From Laedolimicola ammoniilytica (GTDB lineage Bacteria > Bacillota > Clostridia > Lachnospirales > Lachnospiraceae), in NCBI RefSeq assembly GCF_025567165.1, contig NZ_JAOQKC010000011.1, forward strand, positions 1 to 64,000: 64,000 bases of DNA. Direction: 5' to 3'. Shown here in pieces: positions 14,702 through 23,678 of the stretch (position 1 is the stretch's first letter; each line of letters begins with the position of its first letter). A model generated the notes under the pieces. It made no database searches. It saw nothing but the letters and a program-made list of their open reading frames with translations, and was not told the origin of the DNA. Position numbers and translations under genes: made by a program.

Positions 14702-14782
14702 GCAAAGCTCCTTTTTCCCAATTGTTCTCTTGATCTTCTCTGTGCTTCCTGCTCCCTTTCCGGGCAGGCACACGTTTTCTTT

Positions 14783-14811
14783 ATTGTACACGATTTTTCC
14801 CCGAATGTAAA
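14783..14811 (-). promoter_or_regulatory. promoter of the FAD oxidoreductase gene
   Basis: On the minus strand TTTACA (14811-14806), a 17-base spacer and TACAAT (14788-14783), about 80 bases before the start codon. Confidence 0.65.
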
Positions 14812-14852
14812 CAGGATACTCTTTTCCAATCACTATGGTTTAAATATAAATT

Positions 14853-16193
14853 CTATTTCTGTAGCTGCTCCAATGCCAATCCGATCAGTCTATCCGCCTG
14901 ATCTGCCATAAACAGCGGAATGTTCAGCACATCATCATCCAGCTTCAGATTGTCCAATGAGAAACGGATACGGAGCCTGACCTTATCAGGGAACAGCTCC
15001 TTGAACTTCTTCATACTTCTGCTGGTTGTGTTGGCTTCGGATTTGACCTCCACGGGGAAGATGTCGTTCTCCCGCTGAATGAGGAAATCTACTTCATAAG
15101 GCGGGTTGTTCTGGCTCCAATAGCGGGGCATAACTTCAAACTGCGTAATGAAAGTCTGCAGCACAAAGTTTTCGGTTAATGCGCCTTTGAATTCCGTAAA
15201 AAGGCGGTTACCTTCGCCAAAGGCAGTGGGGGCCAGCTGTGCCAGACGACGGAGCAGTCCCACATCCACCAGATAAATCTTGAAAGCAGACAAGTCATCG
15301 TAAGCTGCAATCGGCAGACCGGGAGCTGAGCTGCGGTAAATTTTATGCACCAGACGGGCATCCACCAGCCATTGCAGGGCGTCCTCATACTCACGGACCC
15401 GCGCGCCTTCCTTGACCACTTTATAGACGAACTTCTTATTCTCTCTTGCCAGTTGAGAAGGAATGGATTTCCAGATCATTGAGATTTTCGGAAACTCGCT
15501 GAGATTAGGGTGTTTGGCGAAATCTCGCTCATAGGCTCCGATGATTCCGGACAATGCTTCCTGCATGGCAGAAACATCCCGTGCCTCCGTCCACATCAAT
15601 ACCGGCTCCGGCATACCACCGGTGACATAGTACATTTTCAGCTTCTCATACAGTGGATTAAAGAAGGCGTCAGGGATGGGTGCAAGGCTGTCCACCTGTT
15701 CCAGATACTGCGCCAGATTTTCATCCCCGTTGGCAAGCAGGAATTCCTGAAAGGTCATCGGGTCAATCTGCATAAAGTTGACCTTACCCACCGGAAAAGA
15801 GGAAGGTTTCGCCAGAGCAATCCCCAACAGGGAACCGGCGCAGGCAACGTGGTACTGCGATGCGTTCTCGCAAAAATACTTCATAGCGTTAATGACCTTA
15901 GGGCAGTCCTGCACTTCATCAAAGATGATAAGGGTTTTTTCAGGCACGATTTTTTGACCGCTTGCCAGCATAAGGTTTTGCAGAATCCGGTCCACATCCT
16001 TGGTTGTTTCAAAAAATTGCTTATATTCTTCGTTTTCGTCGAAGTTAAAGTAAGCTGTATTTTCATAACAGCGTCTGCCGAACTCTTTCAGAATCCAGGT
16101 CTTACCCACCTGACGTACGCCCTTCAGGATTAAAGGTTTACGGTAGGGAGAATTCTTCCAGGCCATCAGCTTTTTTAAAATAAATCGTTCCAT
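14853..16193 (-). CDS. AAA_14/DUF4143 ATP-binding protein
   Basis: A 446-residue protein. Walker A GVRQVGKT (about 25-32) and Walker B LIIFDEVQ (about 88-95) belong to the AAA_14 domain. The C-terminal DUF4143 domain has FKIYLVDVGLLRRLAQ and the nuclease-like EVDFLIQ...PVEVKS. Such proteins are frequent in gut anaerobes and archaea; their role is unknown, though the C-terminal fold resembles restriction-type nucleases. The start is ATG at 16193 behind GAGGAG. It lies in an accessory stretch next to the ORF6N protein and may be transferred DNA. Confidence 0.85.
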   Translation of the reverse strand: MERFILKKLMAWKNSPYRKPLILKGVRQVGKTWILKEFGRRCYENTAYFNFDENEEYKQFFETTKDVDRILQNLMLASGQKIVPEKTLIIFDEVQDCPKVINAMKYFCENASQYHVACAGSLLGIALAKPSSFPVGKVNFMQIDPMTFQEFLLANGDENLAQYLEQVDSLAPIPDAFFNPLYEKLKMYYVTGGMPEPVLMWTEARDVSAMQEALSGIIGAYERDFAKHPNLSEFPKISMIWKSIPSQLARENKKFVYKVVKEGARVREYEDALQWLVDARLVHKIYRSSAPGLPIAAYDDLSAFKIYLVDVGLLRRLAQLAPTAFGEGNRLFTEFKGALTENFVLQTFITQFEVMPRYWSQNNPPYEVDFLIQRENDIFPVEVKSEANTTSRSMKKFKELFPDKVRLRIRFSLDNLKLDDDVLNIPLFMADQADRLIGLALEQLQK

Positions 16194-16293
16194 CGAATCA
16201 CTCCTCACATTTTTATTGGAGTTTTATGCTTCAAAATCACACTTTTATTATATGTGAAATCCATGAAAATTACAACAGAAATATCATACCCCT

Positions 16294-17337
16294 CTAATGT
16301 GGTAAAATCAAAGTTGGATTTTTCAACAGTGTGGCAATAACCGGGGCATATTTAGATATTCCATAATCTTCAACAATACTGGTTATTCTAGCCCCTGCAT
16401 CCTTTGATGAAGCCCCACATAAGAAAATCCTTTCATTAGCAGATCCATAATCTAATACGATAAAACGATCATGGAATATACCACCTGTCTTTTTCATTGA
16501 TATTTTTACGGATGGATATTCCTTGCAAAAATCCGTAAATTCTATATTGTGAAGTTTATTATTTCCAACATTATCACTGAATAAAGTAATATTTACTCCT
16601 GTAGGAGAATTTTTAAGATGTACCAGTGTTCTTAATCCAATATAATTATCAACAACATATATCGACGACTTTGCCTGCTTATAAATGGACTCATATACCT
16701 CATCTGCACTACTAAATTTTGCATTAAACATGAGCCATTTCTCATTATCATCTGAAACAAAGCTGTTCATCATATCAGCCAACTCAGATTTTGTCACAAC
16801 CTCCTTTAAGCCTTCTGCAACATCGGAAATCTGTTTTTCAAGAGAGAGCATATCTGAGTTGATTTTGTTAATTTCTATTCTGTTGTTGGCAGTCTCCATG
16901 CTTAACTGAAGTATTTCCCGCTGACCTATTAAATCACGATTTTCTAATATGTAATCTTTCATTTTCTTAAAGGTTCTTATTAATGCCTTGCTCTGCTTAA
17001 CTGCCAACGGTCCTTTCAAGACAGTCATCAACATATACAATCCTTGCTCTGTAAATACATGAGGATTATATCTGCTCTTACTGTTAAGATTTGCGGTCAA
17101 AAAATTTGACCGCAAATTTTCTACCTCGTCATCCGTAAGTTCAAACATAAAATCTTCATCAAATTTCTCCATATTATTTTTTACTTGTTGATTAAATGCT
17201 TTTGTAGTATAACCATATATTTCAGAAAGATCGGCATCTAAGATTACTCTTTGTCCTCGAATTTCATAAATTCTTTCTTTCAAATATTCTTCTGTAATAT
17301 CAATCACAGCAATTTCTTTCTTGCTATCTTCTGCCAT
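16294..17337 (-). CDS. ORF6N DNA-binding domain fused to a phospholipase-D-like domain
   Basis: A 347-residue protein. Residues 15-110 are an ORF6N domain (YEIRGQRVILDADLSEIYGY, then FELTDDEVENLRSNF and HVFTEQGLYMLMTVL), known from phage anti-repressor and DNA-binding proteins. A predicted coiled segment (about 145-200) follows. The C-terminal domain (about 215-347) carries HDRFIVLD, an HxR(x4)D variant of the phospholipase-D HKD motif, and FLCGASSKDAG. Only one such motif is visible, so a dimeric nuclease or a binding fold is possible. GGAGGAG precedes the ATG. The gene is visibly AT-rich compared with its neighbours, suggesting transfer. Function unknown; a role in phage or mobile-element biology is inference. 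Confidence 0.8.
   Translation of the reverse strand: MAEDSKKEIAVIDITEEYLKERIYEIRGQRVILDADLSEIYGYTTKAFNQQVKNNMEKFDEDFMFELTDDEVENLRSNFLTANLNSKSRYNPHVFTEQGLYMLMTVLKGPLAVKQSKALIRTFKKMKDYILENRDLIGQREILQLSMETANNRIEINKINSDMLSLEKQISDVAEGLKEVVTKSELADMMNSFVSDDNEKWLMFNAKFSSADEVYESIYKQAKSSIYVVDNYIGLRTLVHLKNSPTGVNITLFSDNVGNNKLHNIEFTDFCKEYPSVKISMKKTGGIFHDRFIVLDYGSANERIFLCGASSKDAGARITSIVEDYGISKYAPVIATLLKNPTLILPH
17089..17117. repeat. perfect 13-bp palindrome inside the ORF6N gene
   Basis: ATTTGCGGTCAAA (17089-17101) and TTTGACCGCAAAT (17105-17117) are exact inverted copies with a 3-base centre, inside codons for the ORF6N domain. A half-site, TTTTGCGGTCAAAAAAA (17354-17370), recurs just upstream of the start codon. 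The pair looks like an operator set. Confidence 0.7.
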
Positions 17338-17417
17338 AAAACTCCTCCATCCATTTTGCGGTCAAAAAAATCGTCTGCGACTCTCATATAACATATTGCT
17401 GACATCAGCAAAATGGT

Positions 17418-17657
17418 CTATTCCTCTTTTTCCCTTATTTTGTCATAGTACGCTTTATACCTATAAATCGTTCTCTCACTGACATTGTTCCGCTTCGCAA
17501 TTTCTACCATCGTCATACCACTCTCATATCCAATGACAAAATCATTATAAATTGCCATCCACTTGGCGTTATGTTTCTGCCGTCCGCTTAATTTACGATT
17601 TCTGTAATACTCCAATTCCTCCCGGTACACAAAAATAGTGCCGGCCGAGGCCGACAC
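17418..17657 (-). CDS. small helix-turn-helix protein
   Basis: A short frame of up to 79 codons whose C-terminal half (FVIGYESGMTMVEIAKRNNV, SERTIYRYKAYYD) is a clear helix-turn-helix of the resolvase/homeodomain-like kind. The start is uncertain. The GTG at 17657 lies inside the terminator of the upstream gene. The GGGAGGAA site near 17620 suggests a start further in; the ATG in the KWMAIYNDF segment is too far away to be certain. It could be a free-standing regulator of the downstream ORF6N gene or a remnant of a recombinase. Function unknown. Confidence 0.5.
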   Translation of the reverse strand: MSASAGTIFVYREELEYYRNRKLSGRQKHNAKWMAIYNDFVIGYESGMTMVEIAKRNNVSERTIYRYKAYYDKIREKEE

Positions 17658-17668
17658 TATTTTTTTCC
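17631..17668. terminator. terminator after the large GLUG-repeat gene
   Basis: AATAGTG (17634-17640) pairs with CACTATT (17655-17661), with CGGCC/GGCCG inside and a single C/A mismatch. The A-run on the left and T-run on the right allow action in both directions. It lies 24 bases after the stop of the large gene. Confidence 0.85.
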
Positions 17669-17691
17669 GTCACCGTTTCCGGCAACCTTGC

Positions 17692-20600
17692 TTATCCCAT
17701 TTTCTTTCGCTTCCGGTACATAACCAGCAGCAGAATCAGAACAGCGCCGCCTGCGCATGCCAGCAGCAGGATACCCTGACTGTTTTCTTCCGCCGTTACC
17801 TTCAGCGCTTCCAGGTCAATGCCTGTATTCTTCAGCAGTCCGGCAGACTTCAGCGCCGTCAGCTTCTGATTTTCGCTTATCAGGGAAGCCTGCGGCTTAT
17901 TGCCGTCCAGCAGTTCCTGTTCGCTGTAAACCTCGTACTCGCCGGTCTCGCTGTTCATGGCGATGACATAGCCGTTGTTCGGCACATCTTTCTTAGCCGT
18001 GCCTCCCTTACCGGTTCCGTCCGCCTCTGCCATTCCTTCGGCGTCTTCCGTCTCCGCGTCCGCAGCCTCTGCCGCCTTCACGATATCCGGAGTCTCCAGT
18101 TGCCGGGCCGCCGCCTCGTCCACAGCCTTTCTTACTTCTGTGCTGTACTCAGAGAGCAGCTTTTCCGCCTCTTTCGCGTCAATGCCCTGGGCCGTCAGCT
18201 CGCTTATAAGCTTCGCCTTTGTCTCCGGCTGCTCCAGCGCGCTTCGGATCGTACTCTTGATGGCCGCCGCGTTTCCGCTGTCAATGGCGATCTCATCGGC
18301 TGCCTTTTCTGTGGCTGCAGCTGCATCCGGCTCGACAGTGGTGCTGTCGCTGCCCTTGCTGCTGTCTTTATCATAGCTTACCGCCAGCTCCCGCACGCTG
18401 TCTTCCAGTATCGTCTGAGCCGTATCCAGGAAGCCCTGGCCCTTCTCGCCCTTTGCGTTCAGCGCCTCGTCTTTCCAGTTGGCTGCAGCCGCGTTCAGAG
18501 CTCCGGCCAGCAGGTTGTTGCCTGCCGTTACCCGGTTGGCTGTCTTACCCTCCTGAAGCTCTGTGGAGAAGTTCTCCGCCTTTCCGGTCACATTCAGCGC
18601 CAGTTCCGTATCGATGGGCTCTTCCAACAGGCCGTCCGCCACCTTCACTGCTGCCAGATAGGCGGTATTGTCCGCTTTCCTAAAGGAGCTCTTCAGGTCT
18701 GCTAGCCAGATATTCGCGTAGCGGATAAAATTCAGCTTCTTCTGCTCTCCGCTATCCTTCGCGATCAGCGTTCCGGTCAGATACTGGAAGGCCGCCACCG
18801 TATTGTCCTCGTAGCGCACCAGCAGGATCGGCTCTGTGCCGGTTATATTGCCGGCGATCTCGCCCAGGCCATTGTTGCTCAGTTCCTTCGGCCAGTGCAG
18901 TCTGTCGTTCAGATCCTTTACGCTTCCGTCCGCAGTCAGATAGGACAGATACTGATACTTACTCTGTCCGTTTTCGTAGATATCCGCTACCAGATCGTGC
19001 AGTCCCGCTCCGTCCTCTTTCGCCGTATCCACATCTACCGCGAAGGTCTGTCCCTTCTTGGAGAACATCCGGAACTGCCGCGCTGCGGTCAGTCCCTCTG
19101 TGGTCGCCAGAGAGTAATCGGAATACAGCTCCAGTACGGAACCGCTGCCGGTATAGGTGGTGTAGGCTGCCTGGGCGTCCAGACTCACCGTTCCCACCGC
19201 CGCGCTATCCACGCTTCCGGTCGCCTCGCCTGTGGTCAGATCCACGATCCGTCCGTCTGCGCCCAGCGCTTCCGAACCATAGACATGGACAAAGGTTCCT
19301 TCTGCCGCCAGAGCGTCCGCCGCGTAATCTCCGGCCTTTTCCGCATCCTGATTCTTCAGTGCTTCTGCCAGTTTCGCTACAGATACCACTCCGTCCTTCC
19401 GGATATAATACTGATCCCCGCCGCTGCTTGTCAGGGTTCTCGCCTGGGTCGCAGGGTCGATGGCGTAGGTCTCATATACCTCCTCGCCGTCCATCAGACT
19501 TAACGTCAGATAGGTGTTGTAATCATACCGGATACTTAAGCTTCTCGGTCCGCCTGTGCTTCCCGAAGCCTTCAGGTCGTCGATGTCGCCGGAGGCTGTG
19601 ATATCGCCGTCCGCGTTCTCGATCTTCCAGCTTAATCCCAGTCCGCAGATCTCCTCCGGAATGTCGATATTCAGCCGGTCAATGCCGCTGGCGTAACGGG
19701 TCAGGGTATCGGGTTCTACCGCGATCTCCGCGTCCGTGCTCATCAGGGAAATGCCTGTAGCTCCAGACGCCTCCTTTGCCGCCTTCGGCAGGAGGATACC
19801 GTCCTGAACGACAGAGCCGCTTCGGATGCTGTCGCTGCCTCCGTAGGGTACGCTGTCCACCGTTCCATATATCCAGAACAAATACGGTTTCGTCACCTGT
19901 TGGGTGGTAGTAGATGTGGGAGTATCCTTTATACTCGCCGTCCGATTTGCAAACAATACCAGATCATTGTGCTGTCCATGCAACAACGGGAAGGTTGTAA
20001 TTGTTTTACCATCTTCCGTTTTCCCGCGGTTGTCCGTATCAAAGAACCGATTGTTTGAGCTTTCCCTCAGATACAGGCCGCCTGTTGCCAGATTATTTCC
20101 CTTGTAGGATTTTTCGTCCGCAAGCCAGCTGTCATCTACCGTATAGGTTTTTTTCTGATCTTCCGTAGTCAGTTTTTTATTAGATGCATTTAATTTAGCC
20201 GACAGCTTCGTCATTTGCTTTACTTCATTCTCGACATCACCGTCAATCCCTTCGTATACGCGCAGATATCCGATTCCCGCGCCGTCTCCGGTGGCCGTGC
20301 TGGCGCTGTTGTACACCGCATCTACAGAACTGCTTCCCGTCACTGATACCGGCGCAACCAGAACCTTGCTGTAATTCTGGTTATTGATGTATCCGATGTA
20401 TCCGCTGTCTATGTCGTCCAGCGGTTTACCGTCGTCCGGGTTAATCGGTCTGTCTCCCGCGTCAAACTGTCCGATCAGACCTCCCGTCTGTGCGTTGCCT
20501 TCGACCGTACCTCCTACGATAATACTGTTCACCACCGTATTCGGATAGGTAAGGGTCACAGTAGAACCGATTGCGCTGGATATGGTCTGCGGACTTACTA

Positions 20601-22023
20601 CGGTCTGCATATAACCAATCATCGTTCCGGCCAGTCCGCCGGTATAATTTCCCTTTCCTGTTACCTTGGCTCCGGTTCCTGTTACTGTCGTACCGCCATT
20701 TACCACACAGTCGTATATGTAATAATTACTGGTTCCACTACTCAGCGCGTAACCAATCAGACCGCCTGCGTAGGTATCTGCCTTGATCTCACAGCCTTCT
20801 ACCTGACACCGGTATGTGGTATAGGGAGATACGCCTGCCAGACCGCCCGCCATGGTTTGGGCCTGAACCCTGCTGTCTTTTACCACGCACTGTGTATAGC
20901 TATCGTTGTATGCGCTGATTCCGCCCGCAGCCCTTCCTGCTGTGGTCACATCACAGTCCTCCACATACAGCCAGGAGAGACCCCAGCCGCCCGTTGTAGC
21001 CATAACGCCGCCTGCTCCATAGGAGCTGCTTTCCGCCTGAGTTACTGTATTGTGCATACTGATCGCCCTGGTAATATAGCTGCAGGTACCGAAGACGCCG
21101 CCGGTATAATAATTTCCGCTTACCTTACTATTGGTAACCTGTATATAATAGAAGATTTCATTCCGGCGGATACTGTCATCTACCGTAGAATCGTCACGGG
21201 TTCCGTAATACTGATGCGCATAACCGGCCAAACCTCCGGTATACCCTCTTCCGGCGACGCTGACGCGATCCACATAGCAGTAACGGGCATAGTTGTTATT
21301 CAGCCGGCCGGCCAGGCCTCCGGTATACTCGCTTGCTCTTCCGGTCTCGGAGTTTATGGAAATCTTAAAGGTAAAGTCTTTACTTCCGCCTCTGTCACCC
21401 TCACTTCCCACTGCGCTGCAGTGCTCCAGAGGTCTCTCGCCATAGCCTACCAGACCGCCCACATAATTAGTACGGGTATTCGGATCGTTGGAAATCTGGA
21501 TATCCTTTGCACGGACATATTCCATATCTCCCTGATTATAGGCGATACAGCCCACATAATCACTTGCCTTATTGGCATGGATGGTAATCCGGTCAAAATC
21601 TACATAATTTACCGTACCGGTACTTCTTCCGATCAGACCGATATAGCTTCCGCCTCCTCTGTTGTTCCAGGTAATATTCTCAAACCGCAGACCCTCCAGG
21701 GTTCCCTGCAGCGCGCGGATCCAGCTTGCGCCACTTCCGCCTGTCATATTCAGGTTTTTCAGTGTGATCGTCGGACCTGCCGGATAACTGCCTTGCGGCG
21801 CTTCCTGATTTCCTTCTTCCTGATCCGGCCTCTTTCCGAAAAGCAGATAATCCTTGGACACTTGCTCATTTTCAAATGGCGGCTCTGTATAGTCAGCACC
21901 GGACATCCGGTTGATATTCAGGTTCATCAAATCCGAATCGTTCTTCACAGAATCCGGCAACGTACTAAAGTCCAGATCGTTCATAATCAGAAAGTTCTGA
22001 TAGTTCCTTCCCTCTGCCTTCAT
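17692..22023 (-). CDS. very large GLUG-repeat surface protein, 5' truncated and frameshifted
   Basis: A 1443-codon frame. The first 550 residues are a beta-helix-like array of GLUG-type repeats (YVGGLVGYG, YTGGLAGRL, YTGGLAGYA, YTGGVFGTC, MAGGLAGVS, YAGGLIGYA, QTGGLIGQF). The middle is unrecognised. The C-terminus has an acidic/alanine-rich helical stretch, then a membrane helix (ILLLACAGGAVLILLLVMY) and a basic tail RKRKK, so the protein would be anchored with its bulk outside. Such proteins are adhesin-like surface proteins. It has no signal peptide, and its ATG overlaps the stop of an upstream frame that continues the same fold (22020-22310), indicating a frameshift. It is probably a broken gene. 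Confidence 0.75.
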   Translation of the reverse strand: MKAEGRNYQNFLIMNDLDFSTLPDSVKNDSDLMNLNINRMSGADYTEPPFENEQVSKDYLLFGKRPDQEEGNQEAPQGSYPAGPTITLKNLNMTGGSGASWIRALQGTLEGLRFENITWNNRGGGSYIGLIGRSTGTVNYVDFDRITIHANKASDYVGCIAYNQGDMEYVRAKDIQISNDPNTRTNYVGGLVGYGERPLEHCSAVGSEGDRGGSKDFTFKISINSETGRASEYTGGLAGRLNNNYARYCYVDRVSVAGRGYTGGLAGYAHQYYGTRDDSTVDDSIRRNEIFYYIQVTNSKVSGNYYTGGVFGTCSYITRAISMHNTVTQAESSSYGAGGVMATTGGWGLSWLYVEDCDVTTAGRAAGGISAYNDSYTQCVVKDSRVQAQTMAGGLAGVSPYTTYRCQVEGCEIKADTYAGGLIGYALSSGTSNYYIYDCVVNGGTTVTGTGAKVTGKGNYTGGLAGTMIGYMQTVVSPQTISSAIGSTVTLTYPNTVVNSIIVGGTVEGNAQTGGLIGQFDAGDRPINPDDGKPLDDIDSGYIGYINNQNYSKVLVAPVSVTGSSSVDAVYNSASTATGDGAGIGYLRVYEGIDGDVENEVKQMTKLSAKLNASNKKLTTEDQKKTYTVDDSWLADEKSYKGNNLATGGLYLRESSNNRFFDTDNRGKTEDGKTITTFPLLHGQHNDLVLFANRTASIKDTPTSTTTQQVTKPYLFWIYGTVDSVPYGGSDSIRSGSVVQDGILLPKAAKEASGATGISLMSTDAEIAVEPDTLTRYASGIDRLNIDIPEEICGLGLSWKIENADGDITASGDIDDLKASGSTGGPRSLSIRYDYNTYLTLSLMDGEEVYETYAIDPATQARTLTSSGGDQYYIRKDGVVSVAKLAEALKNQDAEKAGDYAADALAAEGTFVHVYGSEALGADGRIVDLTTGEATGSVDSAAVGTVSLDAQAAYTTYTGSGSVLELYSDYSLATTEGLTAARQFRMFSKKGQTFAVDVDTAKEDGAGLHDLVADIYENGQSKYQYLSYLTADGSVKDLNDRLHWPKELSNNGLGEIAGNITGTEPILLVRYEDNTVAAFQYLTGTLIAKDSGEQKKLNFIRYANIWLADLKSSFRKADNTAYLAAVKVADGLLEEPIDTELALNVTGKAENFSTELQEGKTANRVTAGNNLLAGALNAAAANWKDEALNAKGEKGQGFLDTAQTILEDSVRELAVSYDKDSSKGSDSTTVEPDAAAATEKAADEIAIDSGNAAAIKSTIRSALEQPETKAKLISELTAQGIDAKEAEKLLSEYSTEVRKAVDEAAARQLETPDIVKAAEAADAETEDAEGMAEADGTGKGGTAKKDVPNNGYVIAMNSETGEYEVYSEQELLDGNKPQASLISENQKLTALKSAGLLKNTGIDLEALKVTAEENSQGILLLACAGGAVLILLLVMYRKRKKMG

Positions 22024-22310
22024 AGCGCGTACCAGCTGGTCAGATCATTCGAATTATCCTGATTGTATACAGACGTAATATGTATATACAGCGGTTCGCC
22101 GAAGATTCCCATATAATTGGTGTTATTGGCGTCCGTTTTTCCAAGGATCACATTTTCAAAGGTCAGATTCCGAATTTGCGCATTCTCCACATAAGGGATG
22201 AACGCGCACTGCCTGTCCTGGAAGCCTGCCACATCAATATTTTCTGTCAGCCGATAATTTCCCTCATTATCATCAAAGGCCGTCAGCCAGTTGTAAATCC
22301 GCTTCCGCAA
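22020..22310 (-). pseudogene. 5' fragment of the GLUG-repeat surface protein, out of frame with the main part
   Basis: The frame reads IYNWLTAFDDNEGNYRLTEN, then FIPYVENAQIRNLTFENVIL and GIFGEPLYIHITSVYNQ, which is the repeat style of the following large gene. It ends in a TGA that overlaps the ATG of the 1443-codon frame. Read across with a one-base correction, the sequence continues smoothly from SWYAL into KAEGRNYQNFLIMNDLDFS. There is no proper start or signal peptide: its 5' side merges into codons of a different protein (22283-22444). It is therefore a truncated and frameshifted remnant. Confidence 0.75.
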
Positions 22311-22444
22311 TCCAGTACCAGCGCATAGGTTCCCTTTTTCAGAATATAGCAGCTGGTGGCTCCGCCGAATTCACTGTATTCGTCCCCGTGCATGGGCATT
22401 GACCCTCTGCAGCCGCAGACATACAGTCTCCATGCTTTCGACAA
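22283..22444 (-). pseudogene. N-terminal remnant of a metallo-beta-lactamase-fold hydrolase
   Basis: A 53-codon frame beginning with TTG at 22444, nine bases after GGAGG. The protein has RLYVCGCRGSMPMHG, FGGATSCYILKKG and YALVLDCGSGF, which is the first beta-sheet of metallo-beta-lactamase-fold hydrolases of the ribonuclease Z/phosphodiesterase-like kind. It stops at TGA (22283-22285), before the metal-binding HxHxDH motif. Its 3' end overlaps, in another frame, the start of the surface-protein fragment, so a deletion or recombination joined two unrelated genes near 22300. Confidence 0.75.
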
Positions 22445-22563
22445 CTTCCAACACCTCCAACATTTTTCCGGATAATTCTACATTTCATTGTATCATGCAT
22501 TTTCCTGTCATTGCACCCAAATTGCTCTTTTATTTGCTAATATTTTCTAGTTATTTTCTCTTC

Positions 22564-22592
22564 TTGAACAAGCCCTCCTCCAATGCTATACT
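22564..22592 (+). promoter_or_regulatory. promoter of the lipid kinase gene
   Basis: TTGAAC (22564-22569), 17-base spacer, TATACT (22587-22592). The same hexamers and spacing recur before the PAP2 gene at 23599. Confidence 0.75.
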
Positions 22593-22620
22593 TGACCTAT
22601 AGATACAGGAGGATAAAAGC

Positions 22621-23547
22621 GTGTATTATTTTATTGTAAACCCTGCTTCCCGTTCGGGAAATGGAAAATACGTCTGGCAGAAGGCCGAAAAAATACTGGA
22701 TCAGGAGAATACCGAGTACCGGGTGTATTTCACCTCCTATCAGGGGCACGCCACAAAGCTGGCCCGGGATATCACCGCCCGCGGGGAACGCCTGACCCTG
22801 ATCGCGGTCGGCGGCGACGGTACCGTCAATGAGGTGCTGAACGGAATCCGGGATTTTTCCCGGGTCATCTTCGGATACATACCCACTGGCTCCAGCAATG
22901 ATTTCGCGCGCTGCATGGGGCTTCCCACGGACACGGAGGCCACCGTACAGAATGTTCTGCATCCTGCACGCTTTGATAAAATCGATCTGGGACTTATGGA
23001 GCGGAACGGACAGAAGCGTTATTTTGCCGTAAGCTCCGGCTGCGGCTTTGACGCGGCGGTCTGCCAGGAGGCGCTGGATTCCCGGATGAAGCGGCTGCTA
23101 AACCGGCTTCACCTGGGCAAGCTCACCTATGCCGGCATTGCCCTGAAGCAGATTATCTTATGTAAACCCGTTCCTGTCACCGTTACGCTCAGCAATGGGA
23201 AATCGCGTATCTTTTCCAAAGCTTATTTTGTATCGGGCATGAACTGCTGCTGCGAGGGCGGCGGTCTCCGGCTTTCTCCCCGGGCAGATGTTCACGACGG
23301 GGCGCTGGATTTTTTTGTGGTCAATAAGCTTGGCAAGCTGCTCATCGGACTCATGTTGCCGACGGCTTACATCGGCCTTCACACCATTTTCCCGGGCGTC
23401 CATATCTACCGGGCCCGGAGCGCCCAGATAACGGTCTCCGGCGTCCTGCCTCTCCATACGGACGGCGAGCCCTGCCTGATGAAAGGGACGGTGACGCTGT
23501 CCTGCTGCCCGCAGGCGCTCACGCTTCTGGCTGCCGGAGATAAATAA
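22621..23547 (+). CDS. diacylglycerol kinase family lipid kinase (DgkB/YegS/BmrU type)
   Basis: A 308-residue protein beginning YYFIVNPASRSGNG. It has the nucleotide-binding GGDGTVNEVLNG (about 62-73), the GSSNDFAR motif (about 89-96) and the C-terminal HTDGEP. These are the hallmarks of bacterial soluble or peripheral lipid kinases that phosphorylate diacylglycerol or related lipids for phospholipid recycling. The start is GTG at 22621, eight bases after AGGAGG. It is followed by a PAP2 phosphatase gene in the same direction with its own promoter, giving a plausible kinase/phosphatase pair acting on the same lipid pool. Confidence 0.9.
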   Translation: MYYFIVNPASRSGNGKYVWQKAEKILDQENTEYRVYFTSYQGHATKLARDITARGERLTLIAVGGDGTVNEVLNGIRDFSRVIFGYIPTGSSNDFARCMGLPTDTEATVQNVLHPARFDKIDLGLMERNGQKRYFAVSSGCGFDAAVCQEALDSRMKRLLNRLHLGKLTYAGIALKQIILCKPVPVTVTLSNGKSRIFSKAYFVSGMNCCCEGGGLRLSPRADVHDGALDFFVVNKLGKLLIGLMLPTAYIGLHTIFPGVHIYRARSAQITVSGVLPLHTDGEPCLMKGTVTLSCCPQALTLLAAGDK

Positions 23548-23598
23548 GAAGGGCTGTCATAAAATTGTGATTTTTTTCTTAAAATATTATGAACCCGA

Positions 23599-23627
23599 TT
23601 GAACCGGAAATGGCTTTGTGCTATACT
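23599..23627 (+). promoter_or_regulatory. promoter of the PAP2 phosphatase gene
   Basis: TTGAAC (23599-23604), 17-base spacer, TATACT (23622-23627): identical -35 and -10 boxes and spacing to the promoter of the preceding gene. Confidence 0.75.
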
Positions 23628-23678
23628 GCGATTCAGGTTTAAAGAAGTTATCTGATTTTGCAGAAGGAGGTTGACCGT

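Noticed and set aside
20857..22062. 401-codon rightward frame opposite the GLUG-repeat gene
   Set aside because: It is antisense to a repeat-rich coding region and shows no family features.
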